64,000 nucleotides of DNA from Mucilaginibacter sp. (GTDB taxonomy: Bacteria > Bacteroidota > Bacteroidia > Sphingobacteriales > Sphingobacteriaceae), in assembly GCA_028288285.1 (NCBI GenBank), contig JAQBNZ010000223.1:1-64000 (forward strand), in the 5' to 3' direction. The notes below the pieces were generated by a model, which was not told where the DNA came from, did no database searches, and saw only the letters and a list, made by a program, of their open reading frames with translations. The stretch's first letter is position 1. Each line of letters opens with the position of its first letter. Made by a program: the position numbers and the translations under genes. This document shows, piece by piece, positions 37,960-48,778 of the stretch.

Positions 37960-39223
37960 TTAAATTTTGAGCCCCTGCATTTTTTATATTTAAGTCCGTT
38001 CTTAACCCCCAAAATAAAAAAACATAAATCATCAATGAATATCGTAGATCTTCATTACTAAGCATCATTAAAAATGCAACAATTAAAAGTCCACTAACGA
38101 TGAATTCCTTTGAAATTTTTTTCGCCAAACGCATTATTGAGTATAATAAAGCCATTCCAAAAACCAAACCATACACTGCAAAAACTGTCAATATCATATT
38201 AGTATTATTACCTGTACTTGTTGTAATATGAAAGTACTCACGTGTGTAGGACAAAAATTTATTAACATACTTGGTTATTCCACAACCGGCAATAGGATTA
38301 TCAATAAAAATATGATAATTCACATATATTGAGATTGCTCTTGCCAAGGAACTACCATCATCAATCGAATCTTTTCCTATCTTATCAAATATTCTTGAAT
38401 AAATGCCAGGCGAAAGCATTATAACACAAACTATAACAACACCCAATGTAATAATAAGTAGTTTAGTATAAATACGTTCTTCCCGATTGTTTTTCTTTAA
38501 TAAATAGGCGATACATGTAAAAATAAGAATTATAAATGCTGCTGTTGAAAATGTTAAGAATAGTGTAATTAAAAAGACCACAACATGCAATTTGTTTATT
38601 TTATCTTTATAAAACAACTCGAATAGAATAGCTATATTTAAATAGATCATATATACACCTGGCTCTCTGAAAATACCAGTGTTTCTCATCTCCCCAACAT
38701 CCTTAAAAACTACACAAACAAAAAGGTTATAAAATTCAACGTTTCCAACGTTCACTGAAATTGGAAAAAAACTTAAAAAACTGTCAGAAACACTAGCAAT
38801 AATGAAAACTATAATAGATATAATACTTAGTACATAAATATATTTGATGTATAATCTTACCAATTCTTTTGATGGTATATAATTACTAATTAGATATGCT
38901 AAAAAAATAACTAAAACTTGATAAACATATCCTCCCCTAAAATCAACGTTTAACAAAACAGTAATAAATACAGATATTATAATAAGATACAGAATTAAAC
39001 TACTTCTTGTTAAAAAAACAAGACTTTTTAAATTGCTATGAGCTAACAGATAAACGGAGAGAAATAAATAAGTTACGTATTTAAAGCATATAAAAACAAT
39101 ACTATCATTAGTTCCAAATAAAAAAGTATCGTCTGAGATAAAAATAACGATAAAAAAGATCAATGCAAAGGTGCGGGTTGACACCTTATCTACTTTGTTA
39201 TTATTAGATAGCGTACTGCTCAT
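37937..39223 (-). CDS. Wzy-like O-antigen polymerase
   Basis: Polytopic 428-aa protein, motif FREPGVYMIYLNIAILFEL and a large loop, neighbourhood of wzx and GTs. Confidence 0.78.
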   Translation of the reverse strand: MSSTLSNNNKVDKVSTRTFALIFFIVIFISDDTFLFGTNDSIVFICFKYVTYLFLSVYLLAHSNLKSLVFLTRSSLILYLIIISVFITVLLNVDFRGGYVYQVLVIFLAYLISNYIPSKELVRLYIKYIYVLSIISIIVFIIASVSDSFLSFFPISVNVGNVEFYNLFVCVVFKDVGEMRNTGIFREPGVYMIYLNIAILFELFYKDKINKLHVVVFLITLFLTFSTAAFIILIFTCIAYLLKKNNREERIYTKLLIITLGVVIVCVIMLSPGIYSRIFDKIGKDSIDDGSSLARAISIYVNYHIFIDNPIAGCGITKYVNKFLSYTREYFHITTSTGNNTNMILTVFAVYGLVFGMALLYSIMRLAKKISKEFIVSGLLIVAFLMMLSNEDLRYSLMIYVFLFWGLRTDLNIKNAGAQNLNERIKYA

Positions 39224-39422
39224 AAATATTTGATAAAGTAGCCAAGAATGTAATCGGTCATAAAAGTTATATTGGTAATTCTTGTATATAAATATTTTTT
39301 AAAAGCACTTGTACTTCAAAAACACTGTTACTCTATACACAACAGTATAATAATGATAAACAAGACACTACAAAAGGAATGTTTGACCGCTAATTTAAAT
39401 TCCTAACTATTTAAAGAATAAG

Positions 39423-40664
39423 CTATAATAATTGATTGTATTTTTCCAATTGGGATAAGGCTATATTGGAATTGTTCTTTGTTTTCTTTTCATCATATGC
39501 ATTAAAAGATATTTCCATAGCAAAAACCTTGTCTAACATAAATCGTTCAATAGCATTTGCGCACATATCTACGTCTCCCGGGGTAAAAAACAATGCTGTT
39601 TTTTCATGAGTAGCTAATTCGGGCATAGCACCTGCAAAAGAAGCTACGGTGGGCACACCAACTGTTAATGCCTCATCAAATGCCAAGCAATATGTTTCAA
39701 TAAAAGAGGGAACTACAATTACATTTGCTTTGTACATTTGTAAAATTATACTTTTTGCATCCAAAGGGCCGAGCCACTCAACATTTTCACTTATACCTAA
39801 TTTTTTAATTTTCCTTTTTAACCACTTTGAATATCCATCTTGTCGTAATCCGGTTTGACTATAACCTGCTATACATAATTTTATTTGTGGATGCCGTCTT
39901 TTTAATATTTCAATAGCATCTAAAAGAATGTGCAATCCTTTATATGAAATGGATGATGAATTTGCAGAAGTAAAAATTTGATATGGGATACAATTGTCAG
40001 CTTCCCATTTATTTGCTTCAATAAACTCAGATCTTAGTGCAATCTCCGTGTTTAGTATTTGGGCAAACGGATTTATGTTTTTTACATATGTTCGTACCCA
40101 ATTAGATTGTGTAGAAATAGTATTTTGCTTTAACAGCATTTCTTTTTCAAACACACCCCATTTATCAAAAGATCTCTTTAAGCCAATTAAAGAAACAGAT
40201 GGTTTTAAAAATTCCTTAAGGCTAAAACATTCAAGTATATTTCTAAAAGACAATCCGGAATAGAAGTATTTAGCACATGCAAATTTTAATCCCTGGATTT
40301 CCAAAACTACATTTCCTTTAATATATCCCCTTGCAGAAAGTAATCCCCAATAATTTTCTGTACCCCAAATATGAATTATATCAGGCTTAACATTATTTAC
40401 AATTTCTTGAATCTCATGTATTATTTTTGAACTTGGCAAACCATTTCTTTTCAATGGTTCAATAGGAACTAACCATTGACTGATTGATCTATAATCTTCA
40501 CGAGTAATACTTTTCACCTTTGCCTGTGTAATATTAAAAAGCTCTACTTTTTCGGTATTTACCAAAGCATCAGCCATCGAGTGCAGCCAGGTTCCTGTAG
40601 AAGCAGTTTTTATATCAGAAAAAATGACATTACAAAGCCAAAGTATTTTTATCCTTTCGTTCAT
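39423..40664 (-). CDS. Family 4 glycosyltransferase
   Basis: LHILLDAIEILKRRHPQIKLCIAGYSQ…WLGPLDAKSIILQMYKANVIVVPSFIETYCLAFDEALTVGVPTVAS. Confidence 0.92.
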   Translation of the reverse strand: MNERIKILWLCNVIFSDIKTASTGTWLHSMADALVNTEKVELFNITQAKVKSITREDYRSISQWLVPIEPLKRNGLPSSKIIHEIQEIVNNVKPDIIHIWGTENYWGLLSARGYIKGNVVLEIQGLKFACAKYFYSGLSFRNILECFSLKEFLKPSVSLIGLKRSFDKWGVFEKEMLLKQNTISTQSNWVRTYVKNINPFAQILNTEIALRSEFIEANKWEADNCIPYQIFTSANSSSISYKGLHILLDAIEILKRRHPQIKLCIAGYSQTGLRQDGYSKWLKRKIKKLGISENVEWLGPLDAKSIILQMYKANVIVVPSFIETYCLAFDEALTVGVPTVASFAGAMPELATHEKTALFFTPGDVDMCANAIERFMLDKVFAMEISFNAYDEKKTKNNSNIALSQLEKYNQLL

Positions 40665-40752
40665 AAATATATTGTTAGCTTAAATCGCTTTAAAAACATT
40701 GGTTGTGTTATTGTCATATAATTATGATCATGAGTTTTTAAATAATATAAAT

Positions 40753-41631
40753 TTATTGCCACTTTCTATTGTTATACATAAATACCCAGTAAACTATTTC
40801 TTCCGGCTTGTTTAAAACTTTAAATATGATTAAACGGCTGATTATTGTTAAATACTCAACAACACGTAATATTTGGCAATAAAATGAAGAGTAAGAAATC
40901 TTATAAAAAGTCCTTAATCCTTCAAGTTTACGTTTTTGTCTCTGTTCTGAAAATTGAAAACTCTTTCCGTCCAAATGCATAATCTGAGCTTGGGGAACGT
41001 TTACTATTTTGTAGCCTGCTTTTCTTACTCTATAACACAACTCATCTTCTTCTGCATACATAAAAAAGCGGGGATCAAATCCTCCTACCTCTTCTATGAT
41101 GCTTTTTTTCACCATCAGTGCAGCTCCAACTACCCTCTTAGCTACTAATGGAAACATTGTTTTATTAAAAGTTTCTCTTTCATAAAAAAATAAAACATGA
41201 AAAAGATTACTCATCTCATAACCAATTGACGGATAATAAAGGGAAAAAGATGGTTGATGTGAATTGTCTTCGTTATAAAGATTAGCTCCCACTACCCCAA
41301 CCTTGTCATTATTGTCAAGATAATCTGAAAGAAATTTGATTGCATTATTTTTTAAAATCGTATCAGGATTAAGTAGAAAAATGTTTTTTCCTTGTGCTAT
41401 TTTTATCCCTTCATTATTGGCACGGCCAAACCCTATATTTTCAGATAATTGTATATATTCAATTCTATTGTTAAACTTATCAATTAATAAACGATGAGCT
41501 CCGTCAGAAGAGGCATTATCTACTACTATTATTTCATAGCTTATGCCTTTCGTCTTATCTACGACACTATTTATGGCATTAATCAGTAGAGTTACCGTGT
41601 TATAGTTAACAAATATGATTGAAACGTCCAT
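40753..41631 (-). CDS. Family 2 glycosyltransferase
   Basis: DVSIIFVNYNTVTLLINAINSVVDKTKGISYEIIVVDNASSDGAHRLL…FMYAEEDELCYRVRKAGYKI. Confidence 0.94.
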   Translation of the reverse strand: MDVSIIFVNYNTVTLLINAINSVVDKTKGISYEIIVVDNASSDGAHRLLIDKFNNRIEYIQLSENIGFGRANNEGIKIAQGKNIFLLNPDTILKNNAIKFLSDYLDNNDKVGVVGANLYNEDNSHQPSFSLYYPSIGYEMSNLFHVLFFYERETFNKTMFPLVAKRVVGAALMVKKSIIEEVGGFDPRFFMYAEEDELCYRVRKAGYKIVNVPQAQIMHLDGKSFQFSEQRQKRKLEGLRTFYKISYSSFYCQILRVVEYLTIISRLIIFKVLNKPEEIVYWVFMYNNRKWQ

Positions 41632-42254
41632 TAAATTATTTCTCTAATTACTTTTGCGGGATTCCCTACTGCTACACTATTTTTCGGTATTGATTTAGTA
41701 ACAACAGCATTGGCCCCAATAATACTATTTTCACCAATTGTAACGCCGGCTAATACAACTACACCTTCCCCCACCCATACATTGTCTTCTATAATTACTG
41801 GCCCTTTGCTAAAAAGTTTTCTCTTTGCTGGTGGTATTTTGAATGCGTCAGAATTAATTTCACCATGAGCATGATCTGATATATATACTTTACTTGCAAG
41901 TAAAACATTGTTCCCAATTAATATTTTATTTATTGCTCCTATATGGCAGTCTTTCTGAATCAAAACATCATTTCCTATTATAATTTCAGGAGTATATTCA
42001 TTTCCTAAAAAATTATCTATTGCATCTAAACGCAATCGTTGGTCACAACTAAAATTATTTCCAATTGTTATATATTTTCCGCCATTTAAATAAACTGGTC
42101 TAGCAAACCCTATCCCACTACCTAAAAATTTAAACTCTCGTTTAAGCCAAATAAAATATATCACATTAAAAAATAATGAGACTTGCTTAGAAGTTTTTAG
42201 GGAATATATCTTAGAAAACATCTCTACAAGCCATTTTATAAATCTACTTACCAT
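41631..42254 (-). CDS. Hexapeptide-repeat acyltransferase
   Basis: [23 protein letters not shown]…[35 protein letters not shown]. Confidence 0.9.
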   Translation of the reverse strand: MVSRFIKWLVEMFSKIYSLKTSKQVSLFFNVIYFIWLKREFKFLGSGIGFARPVYLNGGKYITIGNNFSCDQRLRLDAIDNFLGNEYTPEIIIGNDVLIQKDCHIGAINKILIGNNVLLASKVYISDHAHGEINSDAFKIPPAKRKLFSKGPVIIEDNVWVGEGVVVLAGVTIGENSIIGANAVVTKSIPKNSVAVGNPAKVIREII

Positions 42255-43140
42255 CTCTCATATTCTTTAGCTGTCTAAACCAAAATAACAATATCATTAT
42301 ATAGAAATAAGGTTCATACCAATACTTGAAAAAGATAATTTTAAACGCACCTTTCATATCAAAACTAAAAGCAGCTCGATCAGTTATAAAAAGTTTTATT
42401 AGCCATGGGTAAATAAAATAATGGCACAATCGATACTTTTCAAGTTCATATGTCGATAAAGATAATTTTTGTTGTTTAATTATAAATAGATATTTGTTAA
42501 TAAACGTGTCAAAGACATTATACCCGCCTTTTTTATTTAAAGCCTGAACTTCAAATAACTCGCCAAAGTATATTTTAGTTTTTTTACTATTTTTTACAAT
42601 TTGAAAGCTCCAATCAACCTGAGTTAATTGCAAAGCAGCATATCTATCTTTGTCAACAATGTTTAAAAAATCCTCTCTCCATGCCCCAAAGTTGGCTATC
42701 CATGTAGTTAAATGGCCAACTTCTTTAATATAAGAAGTTGCCGAATCTATTTCCTTTTGACAATTACTATTCAGAAACATATTTTCATAGAAAAATATGT
42801 TTTCATTATTTGCCAAGCCATGCTCTATTTCCAACAGCATTCTCTCCAAAGCCTTTGGCTTAAAGGATAAAGTATCATTAAATAATCTTATATACTTTCC
42901 TTTAGCGTACCCAAGAGCGGTGGCAAAATTCAAATCTTTTATATTAGCTTTATTTCTATAATATTTAACAAGTGGATATTTAGAAACTATTGCCTTAGTG
43001 TCGTCTGTTGAAAAGTTATCTGACACAATTACTTCTACCCTATTTTCATCAAACTCTGGGTTAGAAAATAGCCTATTAAGTGTATTGTCTAAAACCACAC
43101 AACGATTATAAGTAGGTATGCATAAAGATAAATAAATCAT
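42244..43140 (-). CDS. Family 2 glycosyltransferase
   Basis: [50 protein letters not shown]. Confidence 0.9.
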   Translation of the reverse strand: MIYLSLCIPTYNRCVVLDNTLNRLFSNPEFDENRVEVIVSDNFSTDDTKAIVSKYPLVKYYRNKANIKDLNFATALGYAKGKYIRLFNDTLSFKPKALERMLLEIEHGLANNENIFFYENMFLNSNCQKEIDSATSYIKEVGHLTTWIANFGAWREDFLNIVDKDRYAALQLTQVDWSFQIVKNSKKTKIYFGELFEVQALNKKGGYNVFDTFINKYLFIIKQQKLSLSTYELEKYRLCHYFIYPWLIKLFITDRAAFSFDMKGAFKIIFFKYWYEPYFYIMILLFWFRQLKNMRDGK

Positions 43141-43177
43141 AGATTGCCTTTAATCCAAGCTAAATAATACATGTGTT

Positions 43178-44545
43178 TTAAATGTGCCACTCTTTACGTT
43201 TCTTAATAAATAAAAATATTGTAACAGGTAGGCCCCAAATTTGGGCAGTTAGGAATCCAAGAAAAAGGTACTGAGGGGCCATATATTTAATAACCAAAAA
43301 TGTTGTTATTACTATATATACTGCCGATAATATGGAAAGCACTACAAGTGGCTCTTTTTTATGAGCTCTAAGATATACAGCAAGTCCATATATTATAATT
43401 AGGAGAGTCCAGGCAACAAAAAGAAAACTCATTGGAACTATCCCTAAAAAACGGTGAAGTATTGGATAACCTGAAAAAAAATGCATACCCGACAGAACAA
43501 ATATACCACCAAATATAAAAGTACCAACCGAAAGGGTAATACTTTTTAAAACGAGTTTATCCATCGCGGCCCAATCACGCAGCGACGCAAACATATTAAG
43601 TTTAGGATTGGCTACATAAATCCAAACATTTGCAATTGAATAGGCTGCAGTTACTAATGCTATCGTAATTCCTACCTTACCGGCCTCAACCGGGCCATGA
43701 AATTGAAACATTAAAGGTGTATATATTTGAAATATAAAATAGCCACTGCTCCAGCTTATTGCATATCTCCATATTAATTGTAAAAATTCAGTTTTCCAAT
43801 TAATAATAAATCCTTTACTTGCTTTGAATATTTGCAAAGTAAGTTTCCCAAAACGCAAATATAATAGAACAATGTTAATAGAAGTGGTGATAATATAAGT
43901 AAACGCTAATGCGTAAAGGTCAAAACCTGTATAAAGGAAAGTTGCAATTGATATAGTAGACGCAATACTTCCAATAAGTTTATTTTTCTCTATTGCAGCA
44001 ATTTGTCCACATCCTTCAAAAAAAGATAATATAACCCCGGTTATAAAATTTAGCCCTGAGGAAAAAACAAAAATACACCATGGAAGTGCCCAATCAATAT
44101 GATCACTTTTGCCTCTAAACATTAAAAATCCTAAAGCAAGAATAATTGGGAAACCAACAACCACAACAGATAATGACCATTTTACCACAAAGCGAAGTAA
44201 TGATCCAATTCGTTTTATAGCTATTTTATCTCCTTCAAATAGTCTGGTCTCCTGATTAAATTTAATGTGAGCATATTCGTGAGCTGAGAATTGGGTAACA
44301 ATTGTTGTAAATCCCAAATCCGCAAATATACTTAAAGCCGATAAACTGATAAATGTATACCAAAAGCCTTGTATTTCTGAAGTAAGAAATAAGGGAATGA
44401 ATATTAATGTTACAGGACCTGAAATAATCCTCCATAAACTATTCAGCAAAGTAAATATTACATCATTTGTAATACTTAACTTAATGGACCTTAAAATATT
44501 ATTTAAATTAAGTGTTCTTAATTTATTTATTGGAATCATATACAA
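43178..44545 (-). CDS. wzx: Wzx-like polysaccharide flippase
   Basis: Polytopic 455-aa protein; SLWRIISGPVTLIFIPLFLTSEIQGFWYTFISLSALSIFADLGFTTIVTQF. Confidence 0.83.
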   Translation of the reverse strand: MYMIPINKLRTLNLNNILRSIKLSITNDVIFTLLNSLWRIISGPVTLIFIPLFLTSEIQGFWYTFISLSALSIFADLGFTTIVTQFSAHEYAHIKFNQETRLFEGDKIAIKRIGSLLRFVVKWSLSVVVVGFPIILALGFLMFRGKSDHIDWALPWCIFVFSSGLNFITGVILSFFEGCGQIAAIEKNKLIGSIASTISIATFLYTGFDLYALAFTYIITTSINIVLLYLRFGKLTLQIFKASKGFIINWKTEFLQLIWRYAISWSSGYFIFQIYTPLMFQFHGPVEAGKVGITIALVTAAYSIANVWIYVANPKLNMFASLRDWAAMDKLVLKSITLSVGTFIFGGIFVLSGMHFFSGYPILHRFLGIVPMSFLFVAWTLLIIIYGLAVYLRAHKKEPLVVLSILSAVYIVITTFLVIKYMAPQYLFLGFLTAQIWGLPVTIFLFIKKRKEWHI

Positions 44546-45724
44546 CTAAGATATTAAGGATATTTTATGTGATGATTTAGAATATAAATATTCATATTCA
44601 TCCATTTGAATATCTCTACCCATATTCCATAATGCGGGTGTTTTATATATCAGCTTATATTCATCGTCATCAATCCCAAATTCATCTGCTTTTAATGAAT
44701 GTGATAACATTGAATGATTCACGTGAAATATATGTTCTTTAGTTGCACGTTTTAATTCATGAATGTAAGTATTTATGGTATCTATAGACATCTCTGCCAA
44801 ACTATAGGAATTAAATGCCAAATCAGCCTTTGCAGATGGAAGATTTTGTAATTCAAAATTTGGCATTATTACTATATCATATTCATTTAAATTCTCTTCG
44901 TTTAAATCACCCTCTCCATACAGTAGAACTTTTTTATCAGGAAAGGAATTCATCAAGTAATATGCTGTTAATGCCATATTTTCAGGTAAATCAAAATCTA
45001 CATAAGTAAGATTTTGTATTTTTTTACTCAAGAAATATCCAAGCCCGCCGTATCCTCCACCAAGTTCAACAACAAATTTTCTATCTTTTTCCTTACTAAT
45101 TAGTCCTGAAATACATGTAGCATAATAATGTAGATATTCTGCACCGGTTCTAACAAATTCGTTATTTATATAGTAGCCATATGGATTTCCATAATTTGGC
45201 ATATATAGATCACTTATTAAATATTTGTTGTCTGTTAATTTCTTCCAATGATTATACCGATAGATAGCATCGTGTAAATAAATATCCCCATCGAGTTTAG
45301 AAATTTTTCCATTAAAATAAGTTTCTTTCATGTTTGTGGGTAAGCCATGTAAGCCCATGCTACAATCCTCACGCATAAAATTCTCATACATTTTATTTGT
45401 GCTAGCTTTATCCAATGTGGTTAGATTCTTAATAACATCATTCATATAAAGTTGGTAGATTGGCAACCATTCATTACCTACTTGGTAAGCTTCTGGGAAA
45501 TCTTTTTGGACAGCTTTTGCTTTATTATATGATTTAATGATACGTTCTATTATTTGTTCATTTTGGGTGTCGACGCTTCTTTCCTTAAAACATTTTTTTA
45601 AATCATTATTCTTAAAATAATCAGTGTTAAGAATATTTTGATTGATTTTTTTTGATTGATTTTTGAACTTAGATCTTTTTAAAAGATATAAGTTAACCCT
45701 TTTAAGCTTTGATGTTATTGACAT
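44546..45724 (-). CDS. Putative sugar O-methyltransferase
   Basis: SAM-binding-like segment DRKFVVELGGGYGGLGYFLSKKIQNLTYVDFDLPENMALTAYYL; matches recalled 'putative sugar O-methyltransferase' family. Confidence 0.72.
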   Translation of the reverse strand: MSITSKLKRVNLYLLKRSKFKNQSKKINQNILNTDYFKNNDLKKCFKERSVDTQNEQIIERIIKSYNKAKAVQKDFPEAYQVGNEWLPIYQLYMNDVIKNLTTLDKASTNKMYENFMREDCSMGLHGLPTNMKETYFNGKISKLDGDIYLHDAIYRYNHWKKLTDNKYLISDLYMPNYGNPYGYYINNEFVRTGAEYLHYYATCISGLISKEKDRKFVVELGGGYGGLGYFLSKKIQNLTYVDFDLPENMALTAYYLMNSFPDKKVLLYGEGDLNEENLNEYDIVIMPNFELQNLPSAKADLAFNSYSLAEMSIDTINTYIHELKRATKEHIFHVNHSMLSHSLKADEFGIDDDEYKLIYKTPALWNMGRDIQMDEYEYLYSKSSHKISLIS

Positions 45725-45727
45725 AAA

Positions 45728-47029
45728 TTAAAATATATAATCTTTTATAACATCAGCTATATAGTCATAGTGACTCTCATTTAAACCAGGCCATACACCA
45801 AGCCAAAAAGATTGATTCATGATGGTGTCGGTATTTGCAAGATCGCCTATTTTACGATGCTGTATATTTGCATAAGCGGGCTGACGCAGTAAGTTACCGC
45901 CAAATAGCAGGCGCGTGCCAATCATCTTTTCTTCCAGATGTTGTACTAACATATGCCTATCGGCAGCATCGCCCTCACGCAAGGTAAGCAAGAAACCAAA
46001 CCAAGACGGATCACTATGTGGTGTAGCTTCAGGCAAAATAAATATCTCTTCCAACTCTTTCATACGCTCATAAAGGGCTTTATAATTCTCTCTGCGACGC
46101 TGTACAAAATGGTCAACCTTTTTTAATTGGGAAACACCAAAAGCTGCCTGCATATCAGTTACTTTTAAATTGAAACCAATATGTGAATATGTGTATTTAT
46201 GGTCATAACCGTACGGTAGACTACCTAATTGCTGTGAAAACCGACACCCGCAAGTATTATCCTTTCCTGGTTCGCAATAGCAATCGCGTCCCCAGTCCCT
46301 AAAGCTTTCTGCAACTTTTGCCAACTCGGGGTTGTTTATTAAAACAGCTCCTCCCTCTCCCATTGTTATATGGTGAGCCGGGTAAAACGAGAAGGTAGAT
46401 ATATCACCAAATGTACCTGTTTTTTGTCCCCTATAGGTAGCACCTAACGAATCGCAATCATCCTCAACTACCCAAAGATTATATTTTTTAGCCACACGCA
46501 TTACTTCATCAAGGTTGAACGGATTACCTAATGAGTGTGCTATCATTATCGCTTTTGTTTTGGGTGATACAGCTGCCTCTATGTCTTCAGCCTTTACATT
46601 ATGCGTTGCAATATCAACATCAACAAACACCGGGATGGCACCAAACTGGATCATTGGATTTACTGTAGTAGGAAAACCTGCGGCAACGGTAATCACCTCA
46701 TCGCCCGGTTTTACAGCACGATCGCCCAATTTTGTAGAGGTAAGTGCATAAAAGGCTACCAAATTGGCAGATGAGCCTGAATTCACCAATAATGCTTTAG
46801 GTGCTCCAAAGTACTTGGCAAAATCGTATTCAAAAGAATTAGCGAAACGACCAGCGGTGAGCCAGCCGTCAAGGGCAGCATCAACTCCGAATAGTACATC
46901 ATCCGTGTCTAAAACTTTCCCTGTCACAGGTATATAATTCTTTCCAGGAATAATGATTTGCGTGGTTTTAGCTATAGCAATGTCTCTTAGCCTTTTTTCC
47001 AGTTCAGGATCAGTAATATTCGAAAACAT
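45728..47029 (-). CDS. rfbH: CDP-4-keto-6-deoxy-D-glucose 3-dehydrase (E1, RfbH/DdhC/AscC family)
   Basis: DegT/DnrJ/EryC1 fold; [19 protein letters not shown] (His in place of the PLP Lys); Cys cluster [16 protein letters not shown]. Confidence 0.93.
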   Translation of the reverse strand: MFSNITDPELEKRLRDIAIAKTTQIIIPGKNYIPVTGKVLDTDDVLFGVDAALDGWLTAGRFANSFEYDFAKYFGAPKALLVNSGSSANLVAFYALTSTKLGDRAVKPGDEVITVAAGFPTTVNPMIQFGAIPVFVDVDIATHNVKAEDIEAAVSPKTKAIMIAHSLGNPFNLDEVMRVAKKYNLWVVEDDCDSLGATYRGQKTGTFGDISTFSFYPAHHITMGEGGAVLINNPELAKVAESFRDWGRDCYCEPGKDNTCGCRFSQQLGSLPYGYDHKYTYSHIGFNLKVTDMQAAFGVSQLKKVDHFVQRRRENYKALYERMKELEEIFILPEATPHSDPSWFGFLLTLREGDAADRHMLVQHLEEKMIGTRLLFGGNLLRQPAYANIQHRKIGDLANTDTIMNQSFWLGVWPGLNESHYDYIADVIKDYIF

Positions 47030-47056
47030 GTTATAATATTATTTTTTATAGTATAA

Positions 47057-48775
47057 TTAAGTACTTTCCATTTCTATTGGTTTTGCAAAAGGCTCCATTT
47101 CTGTTATAGGTTTGCCAAATGCAATTTTTGGATAAGTATTTGTGTGCGGATCAATCATTACTTGTAATAATACAGGTGCATTTGCATTTGTATCATTCCA
47201 CATCCATTTTACTGCATCTTCCATCTCCTCTTCGCTGCTAATTGAAAGTGCGTTTATTCCGTAAGCCTTTGCAACTTTTTCAAAATCAGGAGCAGTATAG
47301 CCCCAATAAGTTGACTGGTATCTCGAATCAAAATAACTATCCTGGAATTGACGGATCATGCCCAGATTTTTGTTATTCATCACCACAATTTTTACAGGGA
47401 GTTTATTACGTACTATTGTTTGCAATTCCTGTATATTTATTTGCATACAACCATCACCCACAATTACAACAACGGGTTTTATATCCATTGCAAAACATGC
47501 ACCTATGCCAGCGGGTAATGCATAACCCATGGCGCCCATACCTCCTGATGTAATAAACAATTGATCTTGTAAAACCTCTATTGATTGTGCAGCCCACATT
47601 TGATGGCTGCCAACATCGGCAATGTAACATTTAGCCAAAACAGAGTTATGTGATAGTGTATGAATAAAAATATTAGGATTAATACCAATTGGTTTTAGCT
47701 CTTTTATATCAGGCCATTGTATTTTTAACCCATTTATATATTTATACCAATCATCTTGTACTTCAAAGGTTTCATTTGCTGCTGCACTATTAAAACATTC
47801 AAAAAATTGCTTGGCATCAGCAATTACAGGTATGCAACCTTTAACCCTGTTGTTAATTTCTTCTGGCTCGCAATCAACATGATAAATTGTACGGTTCTCA
47901 AAAAATTTAGTATCAGCCCCGGTTTGTCTAATGTCCAGTCTGCTACCAACAACTATTAACAAGTCACACTCTCCAAATGCAATATTGGCCCATCTGTTTC
48001 CGTAACTACCAATAAATCCTACCCTTAAAGGGTAATCATATTCTACAGCATCAACGGCCAAAAGTGTTGTTACAACAGGAATTTTTGTTTTTTCCAGGAA
48101 GGCTTTCATTTGTTCAATAGCAAAGGCAGATCTCACTCCCCGACCGACCAATACCAAAGGTTTTTTCGCTTTTTTTATATCATCAAAAATGTCTTTTAAC
48201 TGGTTTAATGATGGGCTGGGTAATAAATTTTTAATTTCATCACGCTCTGGAACATTTATTTGCGCCCTTTGAACATCCATCGGAATATCAATTAACACCG
48301 GGCCCGGCCGGCCCTCAGTAGCTATTTTAAAGGCACTTTCTAAAACAGAAGGCAAATCATGTTCGCTTTCTATTTTAAAACAGGCTTTTGTAATCGGCTT
48401 AGCCATTGATATAATATCCGTTTCTTGAAAACCCAGCTGCCTTATCTTTTTATCACCCTTTTGCTCATGCCGGTTAACCTGTCCTGTAATAAAGATGGCT
48501 GGAGTTGAATCAAAATAGCAACTTCCAATACCGGTTAACAAGTTAGTTGCACCAGGGCCACTTGTTGCCAGTGCTACACCTGGTATACCAGTAACGCGTC
48601 CGTAAGCATCGGCAGCAAACGCTGCAGATTGCTCATGATGCATGCTTATAATAGCTATTGATGTTTTTTGGTTTAATGAATCTAAAAGGTGGGTTATCAT
48701 ACCGCCAGACAGTTCAAAAACATGTTTAACACCCCTTTGCTCTAAATATGTAGCTACAAAATCAGATACCTTCAT
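47057..48775 (-). CDS. TPP-dependent acetolactate-synthase-like enzyme, probable YerE-type two-carbon-branch transferase
   Basis: HHEQSAAFAADAYGRVTG (catalytic Glu); ATSGPGATNLLTG; GDGCMQINIQELQTIVRNKLPVKIVVMNN (TPP motif). Embedded between rfbH and rfbFG/SDR. Confidence 0.85.
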   Translation of the reverse strand: MKVSDFVATYLEQRGVKHVFELSGGMITHLLDSLNQKTSIAIISMHHEQSAAFAADAYGRVTGIPGVALATSGPGATNLLTGIGSCYFDSTPAIFITGQVNRHEQKGDKKIRQLGFQETDIISMAKPITKACFKIESEHDLPSVLESAFKIATEGRPGPVLIDIPMDVQRAQINVPERDEIKNLLPSPSLNQLKDIFDDIKKAKKPLVLVGRGVRSAFAIEQMKAFLEKTKIPVVTTLLAVDAVEYDYPLRVGFIGSYGNRWANIAFGECDLLIVVGSRLDIRQTGADTKFFENRTIYHVDCEPEEINNRVKGCIPVIADAKQFFECFNSAAANETFEVQDDWYKYINGLKIQWPDIKELKPIGINPNIFIHTLSHNSVLAKCYIADVGSHQMWAAQSIEVLQDQLFITSGGMGAMGYALPAGIGACFAMDIKPVVVIVGDGCMQINIQELQTIVRNKLPVKIVVMNNKNLGMIRQFQDSYFDSRYQSTYWGYTAPDFEKVAKAYGINALSISSEEEMEDAVKWMWNDTNANAPVLLQVMIDPHTNTYPKIAFGKPITEMEPFAKPIEMEST

Positions 48776-48778
48776 CTA

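Noticed and set aside
47057-48775. Housekeeping acetolactate synthase (IlvB) for branched-chain amino acids
   Set aside because: Motifs alone allow it, but there is no ilvN/ilvC/ilvD neighbour and it lies between rfbH and an SDR/rfbG; a YerE-like role fits the context better. Phylogeny would be decisive.
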